In this document: positions 26,701 through 41,700 of the stretch, piece by piece | Position numbering within the stretch: the stretch's first letter is position 1 | How the letters are laid out: every line of letters begins with the position of its first letter | Origin: Echinometra lucunter | Taxonomy: Eukaryota; Echinodermata; Echinoidea; Camarodonta; Echinometridae | Length of the DNA: 64,000 nt | NCBI GenBank assembly: GCA_029962745.1 | Contig: CM057157.1 | Span: 8,889,584 to 8,953,583 of the forward strand | Direction of reading: 5' to 3' | The notes under the pieces: model-generated | The model's input: only the letters and a program-made list of their open reading frames with translations | Told to the model about the DNA's origin: nothing | Databases searched by the model: none | Position numbers and translations under genes: made by a program

Positions 26701-29700
26701 ACTCCCAGTAAAGAGTAAAACCTTTATCAGATACGGTCTCATCTGCTTGGAACCGCACCCAGAAGGTGTACGTAGGAGACTCCAAGGTCTCAGTGAGCTT
26801 AAACTCCCCGGTGTAGGAGTTGAGAACAGAAGAGTCTGGGTTTCCGTAACCGATGGTGAGCGTGTCGTAGTTGGGTTCCAGGAAGCCCTCCAAGGAGGTG
26901 ATGCGGACACGCCCAGTCTTTGGAGCGATCAGGGTCCAAGTTAGGTCCTAATGAAATACACATGAAGTGATTTAGTACAGATGAATGATCTCCTAGAAAT
27001 TAGAAGATTGTGTACAATCCATCACAAATGTTTCTGGAAACAAAGGTACATGTAGTTTTAATGTTATATGGCAACGGAAGATTCCATGAAATCGGTAGTG
27101 ACAAATTAAATTTCTATTTTTGGTTACTCATTGTCACTTATCTTTGCTCTAATGATCTGCAGGCAACAGACAGCAAGAAAATGTCTGTAGAATCACTTGC
27201 CTGAAAAAGTCCTCAGGAATGGATGAGGCTTGCTCACAAATTTCAGGGTTGGTAGAATAACGGCAACAAAAGAAAGACAGTTTTCTGAATTAAACTTTGT
27301 TTTGTTCTTTACTCATTGAGGAAAAACTGATTATATCCTTAAAAATTGTACATGCCATTAAACAATCTCACAATGGCACAGATAATCTCTGCATACACAT
27401 AGAAATCACATCACATTAAGCGAATAAAGAGTAAGATATAATACCACAAAATTTTGATACTGGTTTGGCCATCCTGGTGATGAGAAAGTCCCTTCTTCAT
27501 CAATGTCATCATACTGTCTGTCTGGTGTACCGGGTCCTTCATATGTTAGAACAGATAAAAATCTTAGACTTCAAAAAGGGTGACATTGCTTGGGTTAATT
27601 GGTGCCATGTAGTATTCTTTCTGATATGTGAAAGGGCATCCGAATGTGTGGATTAGTATACAAATAATGAATGTTTATGAGTGCAATGAACAGAATATTT
27701 CATGAGGTGAAAGATGAAATTATTGATCCATTGCACGAATGAAAAAACATTCATTATTTGTTTTATATGACACCCAAAAATAGACCAAATCGCAATAAAT
27801 CAATAGCGCTATATGCTAGCGCGCTGTTCGTGGTGCCGCGTGGTGCACACTGCAAACGCAAGCGTTTTACGTACGTAGTGTGCCAGGCTCTCGGCGTTCG
27901 TGCAATGGAGCAAACTGTATGGATCCAAGATTGCACGGTAAATGGAGCCACAATTCCACGAATGATGATGTCATAGTGAATGGGACAAATGATCAATATC
28001 AAACAACCAATCAAATGACAGGGATCTAATTAAGTGTTATATAAACTTATTTATAATATTCCATACAGTGCCAAAACTACAAACTATATGCTAAAATGCC
28101 TACTACTTTCTTGAACATGGGCCAGTCCCACAGTACAATCATACCTTGCATGACCAGCTTCATCAAGGGTCAAATCAAATGATGAAGGATATCCAAATGG
28201 GTTAAATAGATTTATATCACATATCCCACATAGTGCTAAGGTTACAGAATTTCAACTGACTTCCATATTTCTTTCTTGTACGTGGACCACTTCCTCACTC
28301 ACAATTTAACATTGATGACTACTGAAACATCCATCTGGGAAACTGTACAATCTAAGGTCAATGCTGATGTCTTCATGGATATTCAAAGATGTGAAAAGAC
28401 TTATTTCTCATACCCAGTTTATCACTGAAGATACCGACTTTTAGTTTCCTTTTTTTTCTTCTTGCCCTTTCTTTCAACTAAGTTGCCTTTTCTTTTTTAA
28501 AAAAAAGAGAAAGTCCTTATGTAATTTTTACCTTGGGTAACCATGGTGACAGCCATCTGGAATCCTGCATAATCAAGGGTTGATTCTGATGTCTTGAAGG
28601 ATATCCACAGGTGTTGTTCAGGACCAAGTATCTTGTCAGGGATGGGTGTACTTCCTGCATTGTCCTTGGACCCTGAGAGAACGTAGAGAGTGGTCTCTGA
28701 CGCAAAGTCCATGCCACTACCAATCACCACAAAGTCGGTTCCGGCACGGGTGTCAAAGTCAAGAATCTAAATGCCACAAAAATACAATACAATGAAAATG
28801 TTAACAAGTAAATTAAGGGAGGTACTAACCTATGCCAAACGACTCATTCTGCAAAAGCTCACGATTTTAAGCTATATGGTAGCACCAAGTTTGCAAACGA
28901 GTCAAAACAAACTTTTGAGAAGTACTGTATGAGCTGAAATTTTCGCAGTGGTTTTATTTTCGCAAATTTCGGGAATCACTCACCAATCGTGAATTTAACA
29001 ACATGCGAAAATATCCACACGTACATTTGCCTTACGGCCTCATCGGCACATTGTTGCCATTGCCATGCAAGTGCATGCAGAAAGTGCAGCAGTCCTTTTC
29101 TCCGTGTGTAGCGTATAACACACAGAGAAAATCACCACAAGTTAACTCCGTACATGGTCACCTCCAAAACCCCTATTAAGAAGCCCAATTCTGCTACCAA
29201 AAATGCAGAATCGGTTCCATTTTTCCAAAGCGTGCAGGGCTTTTGTGGGATGGTAAGAAAGAGAGTCGCTGAAAACACGCTAGAAATCAAGAAATCAGGG
29301 GTTTCATGATGGCTTTCTTTGTTTATCGCAGGCTACGAATGTAATGGTATTGGAAAAAATAATAAAAAAATAAATCCTCCGGATCTGCCGATATGGCTCT
29401 TTTATGTACAAATAAGTTAACTGCAAGACCTGCTCTTGCGCTCGGGAAAATGTCCGTGAGCCTGTGATTCGCAAAAATATCTGTACGCGAAAATATTGGC
29501 GTATAAAGTACTCTCTTCCATCAAGGTTCTCATCCCCCCTTTTTTTTGTTCCAGCAAAGTTTAATACATGCCAATTTTATAAATTAACTGAATTCTAAAC
29601 TTCAAACCTCGGCCAAATACAAAACCTTAACCTAAACCTTAAAACTATCAAACCTAAAACCCAATAGCCACCCTATCCTCAACCAGGTATCTCTGACAGA

Positions 29701-32700
29701 ATAGAGCCTGAAGCATATGTCGTCAGAGCATTTGCTGTCAGAGCATACGTCGAGAGCATTTGTAGGAGTACTCTTCTGATGCATCTGTTTTCCAAGAAGG
29801 TATTTACCTGCAGAAGGACATACTGATTCATGGGAGCACTGACAAGCCATTCACAAGTCTCCGGTCCGTAGTATCCATTCGGATAGTCAGCACTCATGAT
29901 CATGCCATCACTGTCTACGATGGTCCGTCCACATTCTGTGATACAATAAACATTACAAAGAGGATTGAGAGCATTTCAATACAGCCTATCCAAAGTATCA
30001 TCTCGTTATTCACTTGATATACATGTAACTGTTGCTTCAAAATTTACAGTGAAATAGTGAAATAAGTCTTAATCCATTGAGTACAATTTCATCTTGGTAT
30101 CACACACATTTTCCATAGACCCCAGCCCAATATCTTGGACATAGTATTCAATGGATTAACGATTATCAAACGACTACATTGTACCTTGATATCCATTGTC
30201 TTACATTGTAACATGTAACATCTTCCAAGATCAAGTCTTGGATGTATAAAATTAGTCCAATATTAAATTCTTTGTCTTGATAGTTCAAGTTCTAAGTCAT
30301 CACTGTCCCCAAATAAAAAAATATATGGACAGAAATTGGTTGAGTAGACCAATGGTCAAACTATGAAATGCATTTTTCCCGCTCATCAATTCATGGCCTG
30401 CCACCAGGCTGATTATGGTAATGGCCTCTCTGAATTAGTTGGAGCTCTGAGTTATTACAAATGGCATGTTGTCAGGATATTGTGAGTCATGGCTGACCCT
30501 TGATCTGTGATCCTGTTGACAACTGGTCTTCGGATGGTTTAATCTGGGCAATGTTTCATGAAAAGTTGTTAGCACTGACAAGTTGTCATTCTCTGACAAT
30601 TACCATTATGATAGTAACAGTCAGTGACCAGTGCTTCTCAGCCAATCAAAACCGAGGATTTCACTGAAATTGTCAGAGAATGACAACTTGTCAGGGCTGA
30701 CAACTTTCATGAAACGGTGCCCTGGAGCCATACATTGAGCAGAGAAGGTCAAGGATAAGAGTAGAAATGATATGCACGAAAGAGAGCATGTATATCAAAT
30801 GAACAAGGTATCCATTACAGATCTACCTGAATAAGTTGTTGCGTTAGTTGGCCCAACCATTGGTAACTCCAGTCTGTCAGGGATCAGGGCAGCAACATGG
30901 AATTCATAGGTCATTGATGGAGACAGATCAGAAACAATCTTAGATGTCATATTGCCACCATAGGCTACATGGAATTGAGTGACTGAAACAAATATGAGCA
31001 TAAAATCAAAGACAAAGAAGTAATCAAAAACAAAACAAAATATTTTTTGTATGAAGATGCTTTGGAATATGTGTTGAAAAAATGACTGAAAATTATACAA
31101 TAATGATAAAACTTTTCAATCTTAACACATATCGATCTCGATAGTGCTCTTAATCTAAAGCTAAACTTGCTCAGTAATGCAAAACTAAATGCGAATCTAA
31201 CCAGAACAACTTGAAATTGACAAATACTGTAATGCGAAAATTGAATTTGACAACACATTTCCTTTTTCTTTTTCTTCACTGATAATATAGAACATATTAC
31301 CCTTATGTTAGAAAAGCAGTAAGAGGAGAAAGAATGAATGAAGCTAAATCATCTTTCTTTTTGAAAAGGAGAGTAGAGTTCCTACCATCAAATGGCTCTC
31401 CTTGTATGCCATAATAGATCTTGTATCCATAGACATTGCATGTGATGTTGGAAGGTAGCCATGTGACAAGTACCTCAGAGTTTGACATAGGGGAAGCCAT
31501 CACCTTGTTTACGTTCATGTCGGCATTGGTAAAATCTATAATATCAAGAGTGATAAGATACTGTGAAGCCATTGGTAAAACATAACATATGAGCAGTGAT
31601 GATCCATGGCTATTTAACCATAAAATCAGGCTGAAAACCCATAAAAGACTGATGAGGATACTCAAGTAATAGCAATTTGGGAGCACATTTCCTATCCCAT
31701 TGGTCAACATTCGTGGAACAAATGCTCAGAAGAGAATAATAAAGCTTTCATATTAAAAGGATTAAAAACCGTGACTATCATTTCCTTCTTTCGAACAAAA
31801 AAAAATGCTGTGCGCAAAGGTAGGATTTTATTATTAAAAAGGAGAGTGATTGAAAAGTCCTTCTACTTGTTAAAAAAAAAAAAACAACCCAAAACAAAGG
31901 TGCATTTCACAGAGTGCCTTTCCAGTTACAAATACTGATCAATATACAAATTATATAGGCTAACAATACCAATGAATGACCTGGTTTTGTGGACAAAACC
32001 TTCAGAAAGTGCACCGCCATCATGCTACATTAATCATAATAACGTAAGTCATATGATGTTACCTGTATTTTTCAAACATCCATGGAGTACATACTATCAA
32101 AAGTCATGTAATTCGACACTATTATTAAACTTGCCTTTTGGTGTAATCTCACAGATATAATAGTTGCGATCATCGCAGACAGCATCAACGACTCGACTGC
32201 TGTCTGAGCTGAGAGCCCCACAGTCATGAAGACCATTTCTAGGGTAGCCAGTCTCCCAAAGAGTGTTCTGCCAGTCAGTAGGGGCATCACATGTCACCCA
32301 TCGCCAATCAGTCTCCACAGAGAAGTCAGAAAATCCTGCAAAAGAGAAAATTGAATATCTGTCTCAATTGCATTTGCATGTCAATACTACTGAATACTTA
32401 TCAATTTATTCATTTCGATTATGTATTCATTTGTCATTATATTCATTGATCATATACTCAGTAGTGTACATGTATGTCATAATCAGGCCCTAGAGCTCCA
32501 CCATTTTGTCCAGATCCATTAGAAGGCCGACCTAAGCACCATCAATATTCATGATCAAAAATGAATAATTCATTTTGTAACATGATTCCAAGGAGTACCG
32601 TGCATTTGTGCATGTTTTAAAACATCACGCCCATCAGATCAGCTTAAAACATGCGCAATACTGAAATGCACAATTAATGCGCAACAAATACGCATTAAAT

Positions 32701-35700
32701 CAAAGTGTCACAATAAAATTGATACACGCAATAGATATGAATAATGCAACAGTGTTATCGATATCATGGCGATAACGGGTGCTTATCGGCTCCTTCAAAT
32801 GATCCGAAAGAGGCGGGGTCTAATGCAATTGGCACAACGATATCCGAGTGTGCTGCTTTTCGTCTAGTAAATTTCATGGAAAGTCTACTTTTATTTTGGA
32901 TCGGGTTATATGTCTATGGTCATAATCTACAAGTTATTGTGCTCTTGATTCAATCATGCCACAAGGAGTCCTCTAACAAAGTGATGTCACATGGTGAGGC
33001 TATACAAACATAATTTTCAGAAATATGTAAGAAAGTGCCAACTTCATGAAAAATACATGAATACTGAAAACTCAAAAGACCAACGATGTATCACACTTTT
33101 TTCTGCCCTACTTTAACAAAAGGAAGCAAGTAAGGCATCTTATCTTTGTCGTTGTGTGAAAGAACGCATCCGGAACGCAAAATGGAAAATTATTGAAAAT
33201 CAAATTTTTCAAACAATGATTAATTTCACGGGTAGCATGTAGACCTTGTAAATTGATATACAATCTTCTTGTGGCATGATCTTTGCTAAAATTCTATTCC
33301 AATATGTCAAAATAGATATTTTAATTTTTTGCATTTTTGTATTTTGTGTTCCGGATGCATTCTTTCGCACAATGACATAAAGATAAAATGCCTAACATAT
33401 CAAACAAACTTGATTTATTGATATTTTCACATTTTACCTAGTGTGCTCTTCTTCCAGGCAAAATTTATGCATGAACACTCATCCTGCTAAGAAATATGTT
33501 AGGCAAGCATCATGGCATTGCCTTGATAACAGTGCAAATGACAGATACATTTTGCTCTTTTACAGGAAATGTCACTTTGTCACTTGCTTCCTTTTGCTAA
33601 TGTTGGGCAGTTTTGTTCTCCAACAGATTTCAATAAAAACAACTTGGGCTGTGTTTGACCAAACATGGAATTCTTTCAAGGCATTCATTACTAAGCCTAA
33701 TACGTCCACATATAACACAGATTTAGTAAATCCCCCTGAGGGAAAAATTTCACAAGACTATTTTCTTCCAGTATTTCCAAGGTTATACATGTATGACTGT
33801 GATTTGGAATTGTGGATAGTCATGGGCTCTACAGACAAACGTGAGAACGTTGGACTTTTCAGAGATGAAGTGCCGCAGATAAAAAGGTAGAGTAAAAAAA
33901 AACATGAAAGAAAGAGGAATGATGATGTGCAAAACGAAAGAACAGTAATCAGAAGCTTTAATAGAGAAAGATTAAAGAACAGGCAACATGTGCAGCGCTG
34001 GCTACAAATAGATAGTGTATAGTTTTGGGAAATGCTATAGAGAAAACCAACATGAAAATGATGATGCTAATGATGATTATGATGGTGGAGGTGTGGTGAT
34101 GATAATGATGATGGTTGTGCTGGTGATCATGATAATGATGATGATGATGACGATGAAGCAAGAATAGATGAACAAGAAGATACACTCACCTATCCACCAG
34201 TCCCTCAGAGAATCAAACTCTTTTGTGCGATTCACGATGAAATCAAGCTCCATCTGGTCATCGATGACGACCAGATCTGAGTCTGCATCTGAGCCTTCAC
34301 ATCCACTCCTTCCATCGGCCCACATAGAGCCATACTGACTGGTGATGAATCGGTAGCATCCACCGTTGGGTCCAATCTCATAGTAAGCTGGGCAGGGTCC
34401 TGACGTGTAGGGTTGTAGATGAAAGAGTAATTAAACATGAATACTAAAATAATAAACAGTTGAAAGGCTACTATAACTGTGCAAATTTTGAAAGTTCATT
34501 CACAGTTCACGTATTAGCCTCCAAAAGCAATTTGTTAAATACACATTCTGTCTAATTTTCCTTTGAGGATAGGTTCCAACTGAAAATTACATCAACCAGA
34601 TAATGGTGTCTTACACTATATCCTTGTTACCTCACTGTTCAAGACGTGGATTTTGCCCCCCCCCCTTCCTCCTACATTTCCATTTGGGTAGCTGTTGACA
34701 AAAATATGACACTAGGCCCATGTCAGTATTAAAAGCACCTATAACAAATAAGTTATTGCAGTTTTATATCAATATTTAGAGAGGTTTGGGAGTCATTGCT
34801 GTATAATTATTCAAGCACTCATATACATCAGTGATGGAGTCGAGGCCGGCAGTTCCGAGTCACGAGGCCGCTGGATAAAAATTTCTCCCATAGACTTTGT
34901 ACAGGGGACTCGGACCGAGGCCAAGGCCAAGGCCGGCAAAATGTGACCTCGAGGCCGGCCTCGACTCCATCCCTGATATACATGCATCATAATTCTACAT
35001 AATGTTCTGTGCATGTGATAAAATGTCAGCCTTTAAATCTATTTATGAGTTTGGTATCAAATGATACAAAAGACTTGCGGTTCCAAAAGCATGATAACTT
35101 TCAGCAGGTACGTAATCATTGTTATATACTTTTTTCTGCCTAAAATGACCATCTTTGTTATTTTCCTAGGGCAATTTTTACACTGATTTTAAACTAAAGA
35201 GTGTTATGAAGTGAAAGTTAAAATTGAACATCACCTTCTGGTGTTGTGACATAAACAGGATCCACTTGGGGTAGCTCTAGATCTGTTCTTTCAGCGGACA
35301 CACTGATACTGTAACGTGTGCTAGGCTGTAACATCGTAAGATCGTAGCTGTCTACTTCTCCACCATATACCAAAGCTAATGCAAAACAAGAAGAAAAATA
35401 ACTCAATACAAGTACAATTACATGTTAAAAAACAAATAAACAAACTCAGTATGAAGGAAAGTAGCTTTTTAAAGGCAAAATTTAGGTTCTACAGTTGACT
35501 TGTCTTTTTTCACAAATCTTGAAAGATTAAAAATAAAAAATAACGGGCAGTTAGTAAATAAAACTAGTACATTCCCCTCAAAAAAAAAAAAACAAAAACA
35601 AAAAAGGGAAAATTTTTTGTAATCTACTGAAAAGTTGTCTTGAACTTTCTCATGAGATCAATTCAATTGCATACAAATGAACATTTTCCTTCAATTGATT

Positions 35701-38700
35701 TTGAGATCAATTCAACTGCATACAAATTAGCATTTTCCTTCCATTGATTTTGTAACATATAACAACCAATTCAAATAAAATAAGAAAACACAATGTTTTG
35801 AAAGAATACCTGAAAGAAGGTGCAAATCCCAGTAAGCATATGCTTGTAATGGATAAGCCTGAATGAATTTTGATATGTAAAATTGCAGCATCTTTTGAAA
35901 ATACTTCATATCATTAACATACTGCAATATACCAGCATGGAACCCTTTAAATCCACCCTTTGCCTACGGGAGCCGGTTGGCTCCTGTATTAAACCTATAG
36001 AAATGAGAGAATTCAGCGGTCAATGGGTTATCCAGGCCCCTAAAGCTCCGCCATTTCGTCCAGATTCATCAGAAGGCCGACCTAAGCACCATCAATATTC
36101 ATGATCAAAAATGAATAATTCATTTTGTAAGATGCTTCCAACTAGTAGCATTTGTTGTACGCATTATGAAACATTACACGCATCAGCTTACCGCATGCGC
36201 AATAAATGCACAATAAATGCCTAACAAATGCGCAGTAGATGCGCGTTAAATCAAAGTGTCACAATAAAATTAATGCGCACAATAGATATGAATAATGCAA
36301 CAGCGTTATCGATATCATGGCAATAACGGGTGCTTATCGGCCCCTTCAAATGATCCGAAAGAGGCGGGGCCTAATGTCATTCGCGTAATGATATCCGTGC
36401 ATGCTGCTTTTTGTCTAGTAAATTTATCATATGTCTATGGGGTTAACATACATGAAATATCTCTTGTGATATCGGTAGGTTACCTTTACAGGAATAAATA
36501 ACAATTAACCTGTTGAGCACAATGTGATGTTGGTATACCACACATTTCCATAGACCCCAGCTTGAGTTATCTTAGGCATAGTATTCTAAGGGTTAATTAT
36601 CAAGATTTGTCACATGGGCATGGGGAGTATGTAAGAGATGATGAGAAGCATGAGCAGAGACTTACCACGCATGGGTTGACCTCCCATGAAGGTATCGAGA
36701 TAGTAGATGTTGTAAGCAATCACATCACAGTTATACTCCGACACATTCCATGTGACTCTTACGGTATCCCAAGCAATGGCGGTGGCATTGAGATTGAACA
36801 CATTGTCATCCCCAATACTGAAATCTGTATCAAAAAGAAAAAATGGCTGCAAGAGAAATTAAGGCTCCTAGAACTACAAGCAATGATCTGTGTGATCAAA
36901 GGAACTTATATATAATCTCAGTTTTGATATTATCAGAGGATTTGTAAAATTTGGATGATCACATTTTTCACAGAAATTATCATGATCAAAAGAATTTAGA
37001 AGAAAGAAGAAATAACATCAAATTAATAATGTGGTTTTCAATGCAAGACAAGAGCTTAAAGGTTCGTTCAGATATGGCACGACAAACCCCCACAACATTT
37101 TTAGTGCTCAGATATGGTGTGACAAACCATTCCACTTATATTAATGAAGGTGCATTAATGTGTCAACTCTCCAATAAAGGAAATTTTTGTCAAAAGTTGA
37201 GCAGACAAATTTATGACAACACAGTCTGAGCTTTTTAAAGAATTCAATTGGTCCACAGATTTTTGCAGCCAGGCGACAAAAAAGAAAAAAAATGCCTCAT
37301 GCCTCAACGACATTTTTTTTGCCACCTCATATCCCATGACTTGTACACTAAAAATTTTGCTGTGATTTGTCGAGGGGATTTGTCGCGCCATATCTGAACA
37401 AGCCTTTACAAATATCTTTAATACAGTTATAGGATTCATGCACATACACAATGTGTGCACCATCTCTTCTACCTTGGTAGGAGGTACATAATATAAATGG
37501 TTCTATAATATGTATTAGATGGTATCATTCATCCATACCTCAGTATGATCTTATATTTTATGAAAGATCTTACCTTTTGGTGTAACTTCACAGATGTAGT
37601 TGATATCCATCACATCACAGACCTGATCGTAGATGGTCTTTGTATCCGGGTCGAATACACCGCAGTCATCTCTGCCATTCTGTGGATAGCCCGGTGCCCA
37701 GAGACTCTTCTGCCATTCGTCAGGTGACTCACATGTGACCCATTTCCACATCCCCTCCTCAGCAAGGTCAGAGTAGCCTTCAAAGTAAATGTGAACATAT
37801 GATAGGTGCATGTATGATCCATACAGTTNNNNNNNNNNNNNNNNNNNNNNNNNNNNNNNNNNNNNNNNNNNNNNNNNNNNNNNNNNNNNNNNNNNNNNNN
37901 NNNNNNNNNNNNNNNNNNNNNNNNNNNNNNNNNNNNNNNNNNNNNNNNNNNNNNNNNNNNNNNNNNNNNNNNNNNNNNNNNNNNNNNNNNNNNNNNNNNN
38001 NNNNNNNNNNNNNNNNNNNNNNNNNNNNNNNNNNNNNNNNNNNNNNNNNNNNNNNNNNNNNNNNNNNNNNNNNNNNNNNNNNNNNNNNNNNNNNNNNNNN
38101 NNNNNNNNNNNNNNNNNNNNNNNNNNNNNNNNNNNNNNNNNNNNNNNNNNNNNNNNNNNNNNNNNNNNNNNNNNNNNNNNNNNNNNNNNNNNNNNNNNNN
38201 NNNNNNNNNNNNNNNNNNNNNNNNNNNNNNNNNNNNNNNNNNNNNNNNNNNNNNNNNNNNNNNNNNNNNNNNNNNNNNNNNNNNNNNNNNNNNNNNNNNN
38301 NNNNNNNNNNNNNNNNNNNNNNNNNNNNAAAAAAAAAAAAAACACCCTGAAAAAGCAAATACAGTTCTGCAATTCCCACACATGAGCCTGAATCAGTCAT
38401 TCCCAATTTCATAAATTTCATATTTGATCATTTTTTTTACCACTGTAATGTGATGCAAATATTACATACAGGGTTAGCAAGTAACCTGAAATCACATTCA
38501 CAAGTTTCAAAACTATCTCTGGGGGAAAATGGAAGCATATTTTTTTTTTTTTCTAGAACTGATCAAATGGAAGAGGTCTTCACCCGATGCATCATAAGGA
38601 TGCTAATTTTGTTTGATCAATTACGACTTGAAATATTAAGGCACTTTATCTTTATGTCGTTGTGCAAAAGAACACGCCAGAATGCAGACAATAAAAATGC

Positions 38701-41700
38701 AGAAATTGAAGTGTCTATTCTGACATATTGAAACATGTTTTTAGCAAAGATCATACCACAAGAAGATCGTAAAACAACCTACAAGGTCTTCATGCTACCC
38801 ATGAAATTATCAATCCTTGTTTGAAAAATGTGATTTTCAATAATTCTCTATTTTGCATTCCGGACGCGTTCTTTCGCACAACACAAAGACGCATATTCAT
38901 ATTTCATCCTCCCTAATCAGCTCTTCCAGTTTTTCTAATCCTATTGAAACCAAGAAAGGTGGAATTCCCCTTTCAGACAGGGTGTCCATATAACCCGTAG
39001 AGCACGATTTGATTTCAGCATAAGATATTTTTTTTTTAGACCCTAGCCCAAGTTATGTCAGGCTTAGTGTCCAACAGGTTTATGGACTTACACACATGAA
39101 CTACTTAATGGATGATACACTTAAAGACATTAGTTAACATTGTTATGATTTAAAAAAATCTTGTTTTACCTTGAAAATGGGATAAACATAAGGGTTATAG
39201 TGTAAAAATACCAGTCTGAAAGTTTCAAAGTATAATATCCACAGGAAGTATTTTTAAATATAAAAAATGTGAACCAATGTTTGAAAAATATACGAGGGTC
39301 GGTTGCACAGAATACACATAAAGGAGTGTATGACTCACCTTACCGTACTGTGTGTATTGGCGTATCACGCGGCGGGAGGCACATAACGGCATTTTCAAAT
39401 TTAAGCAAAGTGGTCCTCTTAGTGATTGTCTCGTGAGACCAAGGATAATAAAATTGCCGTTTGCGTCTAACTTACACTTTTCATTCCAAATTTTGGTTGG
39501 TTTCAGGGTTTTTGAGTACAAATACAAGAACTCATACACATGTTTCATCTTAGTTTGAGAATTTTTAAAATCAGCTACTCACAAAGTTAGCCAATGCCTT
39601 TAACAAATGGTTCCATCTTGGTCCAAAAAGTAGAAATCTACCTACCTGATCTCTAGTCCTACTACAGCAGTTATAATCAAGGCAAAGCTACCAACGACTA
39701 TCAATGCTATGGCCCAGGGTTCCAGACCCTCTGGAGGAGGTTCCGTACCTCCTGGTTCTTCGGTAGGATTCTGCACATTGGGGGCCACGCTGTATTCAAA
39801 CCCTTCTCCCATGATGTCTTTGATTGTTGTTTGCGAGGTCTCTTCCATAAGAGAGGTTTGTACGATCTCGGGTTCGATGCCCTTGACGATATCCTCGCCG
39901 ACCATGCTGGGGTTGCGCACCCAGGTGGTGATGTGAAGGTTGTTCTCAACAGCAGCGGTACCCAGAAACTCTACATCCTCTTCACTGAGATCACAGAAAT
40001 AAAAAGAAAATTCTTTAGCAAAGTGATTACAACCCCCTAGGAAGGTACTCTGTTCAAATTTCATATGTAGAGATCCAGAAGGGAATTGAATTTTGAAAGG
40101 GCATCATAGTAGAAATGTCTGCTGAAAAAGATTGCTCTTCAAATGCTTTCATATGCAAAATATGACATGAAACAGCTTAAGTGTTTGGCTTGCACTTTTG
40201 CATGTAGTCCCATATACCCATTTCTGTGTGTGCAGTGCACGTGGTTTTCAACAAGACTGAATTGATTCCTTATCATGGTGATGGTTTGAAAACCTCAGAG
40301 GTTGACACCACTTTTATTTACTTAGATATTTTTCATTTTCAAACTCAACCATTCCCAATTACTTTGACACAGTTTCTTTCACACTGTAATTGTACTACTA
40401 GCCACACTCACACGAGGGTAAAATTCTTCGTATGTAAAGCTGATTAGAGCTTTGAACTAATCAGCTTTCAAATTCATGCGATAGCTTCACACAAATATTA
40501 TTTCAGTGCGATCGTTACCAGATTCAGTGCTATATATGCACAGTAGGGCCATTGCGCATTGCCATGTCAATCAAAGCGCGCGCCTCATCTTCGCTCTGCC
40601 CAGTTTAAGACGAATATCTGTTCATACACAAAATGTCTTGCCTTAAAGCAGGCTACAGATACTAAGCTTCTATATGTAACCTGCGCTGACCGGTCTTTAG
40701 ATCGCGAGTTTGTGTCTGTCCGAACAATGTATAGTTCAATGTTCACACAGGAAAAATTTACTTTAAAGCTGAGTAGTTAATCAGCTTTAATCTAATCAGC
40801 TTTCCATACGATGAATTTTACCCCTGTGTAAGAAGGCCCTTTAACTGAAGTTTATCTTATGATTTGGAGAATTGTGGGCAAATTACAAGACTCTATGTCA
40901 CATGAAATCTGAGAACTTCTTCCTTTTTTACATGTTGGAAAAATGTTGGCTTCTTTGTCAGCAAATTAGTTATAGACCCTCTCTTCTCTTATTCAAACTG
41001 GTCAAGCAATGCTCCTTAACAAACCACAGTTACCAGATTTTTTTCCTGCCAAACTGAGATATATATGGTATATACTGGTATATATATCACATATTAAAAA
41101 AAATGAAGCCTTGAACTTCAAAAAATATGTTTTAACCTCTTCTTTCAAGAAGATATCTGAAACGTCAGTTTGATAAAAAGCCCATTCACAGATTTAGATA
41201 ATTTACAAGTACCTGAAAGTGAGTTGTAGAATGCCTGCATCTCTTCTTCTCCTCACCGATGCAATCACTTCACAAGTATCTGATTTATCCTGGCAGTAAT
41301 CAGTCATTGATGTAGCTATAGCATTGGCCAAGTCTTGCTGACGTGTTGGTGTAAACTAAAAACACACAAGCAAGGTACAATTTTGTTTGTTCAATGACAA
41401 ATTTGAAATTTAAGTGTAAAAAGGCTGTCCAATTCCTAAAACTCCTGTTTTATATCACAAAGCATACTTCAATGAAAAAAAAAAAAAAAGGATGGGTAAG
41501 TTACAGATTGCCCCTTTACATCCTAAACATATACATGTACATGTACATGCACTCTAAAAACAGCAGTGTTTGAAGATACAGCTAATCTGTAAGACCCTTT
41601 GAGAAAAGCATATACAACCCTTTTATACCAACTGATATTTACAATGTAATTTCTCTTCAGTATTGAAAAGAACAATATAGCCATAGTGACGTAAATGATA

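Noticed and set aside
31303..31710. 135-codon minus-strand frame extending beyond the FN3-3 exon
   Set aside because: The part outside 31386-31535 is intron read-through; the acceptor and the matching C3 exon define the real limits.
39310..39450. Alternative tail exon (reading RQSLRGPLCLNLKMPLC) with a good gtgagt donor; also at 21680-21780 in C2
   Set aside because: It fits phase 2 after the transmembrane exon, but its acceptor is weak, it has five differences per ~100 bp between alleles, mostly replacements, and the exon at 19601-19674 has much better signals and a basic stop-transfer sequence.
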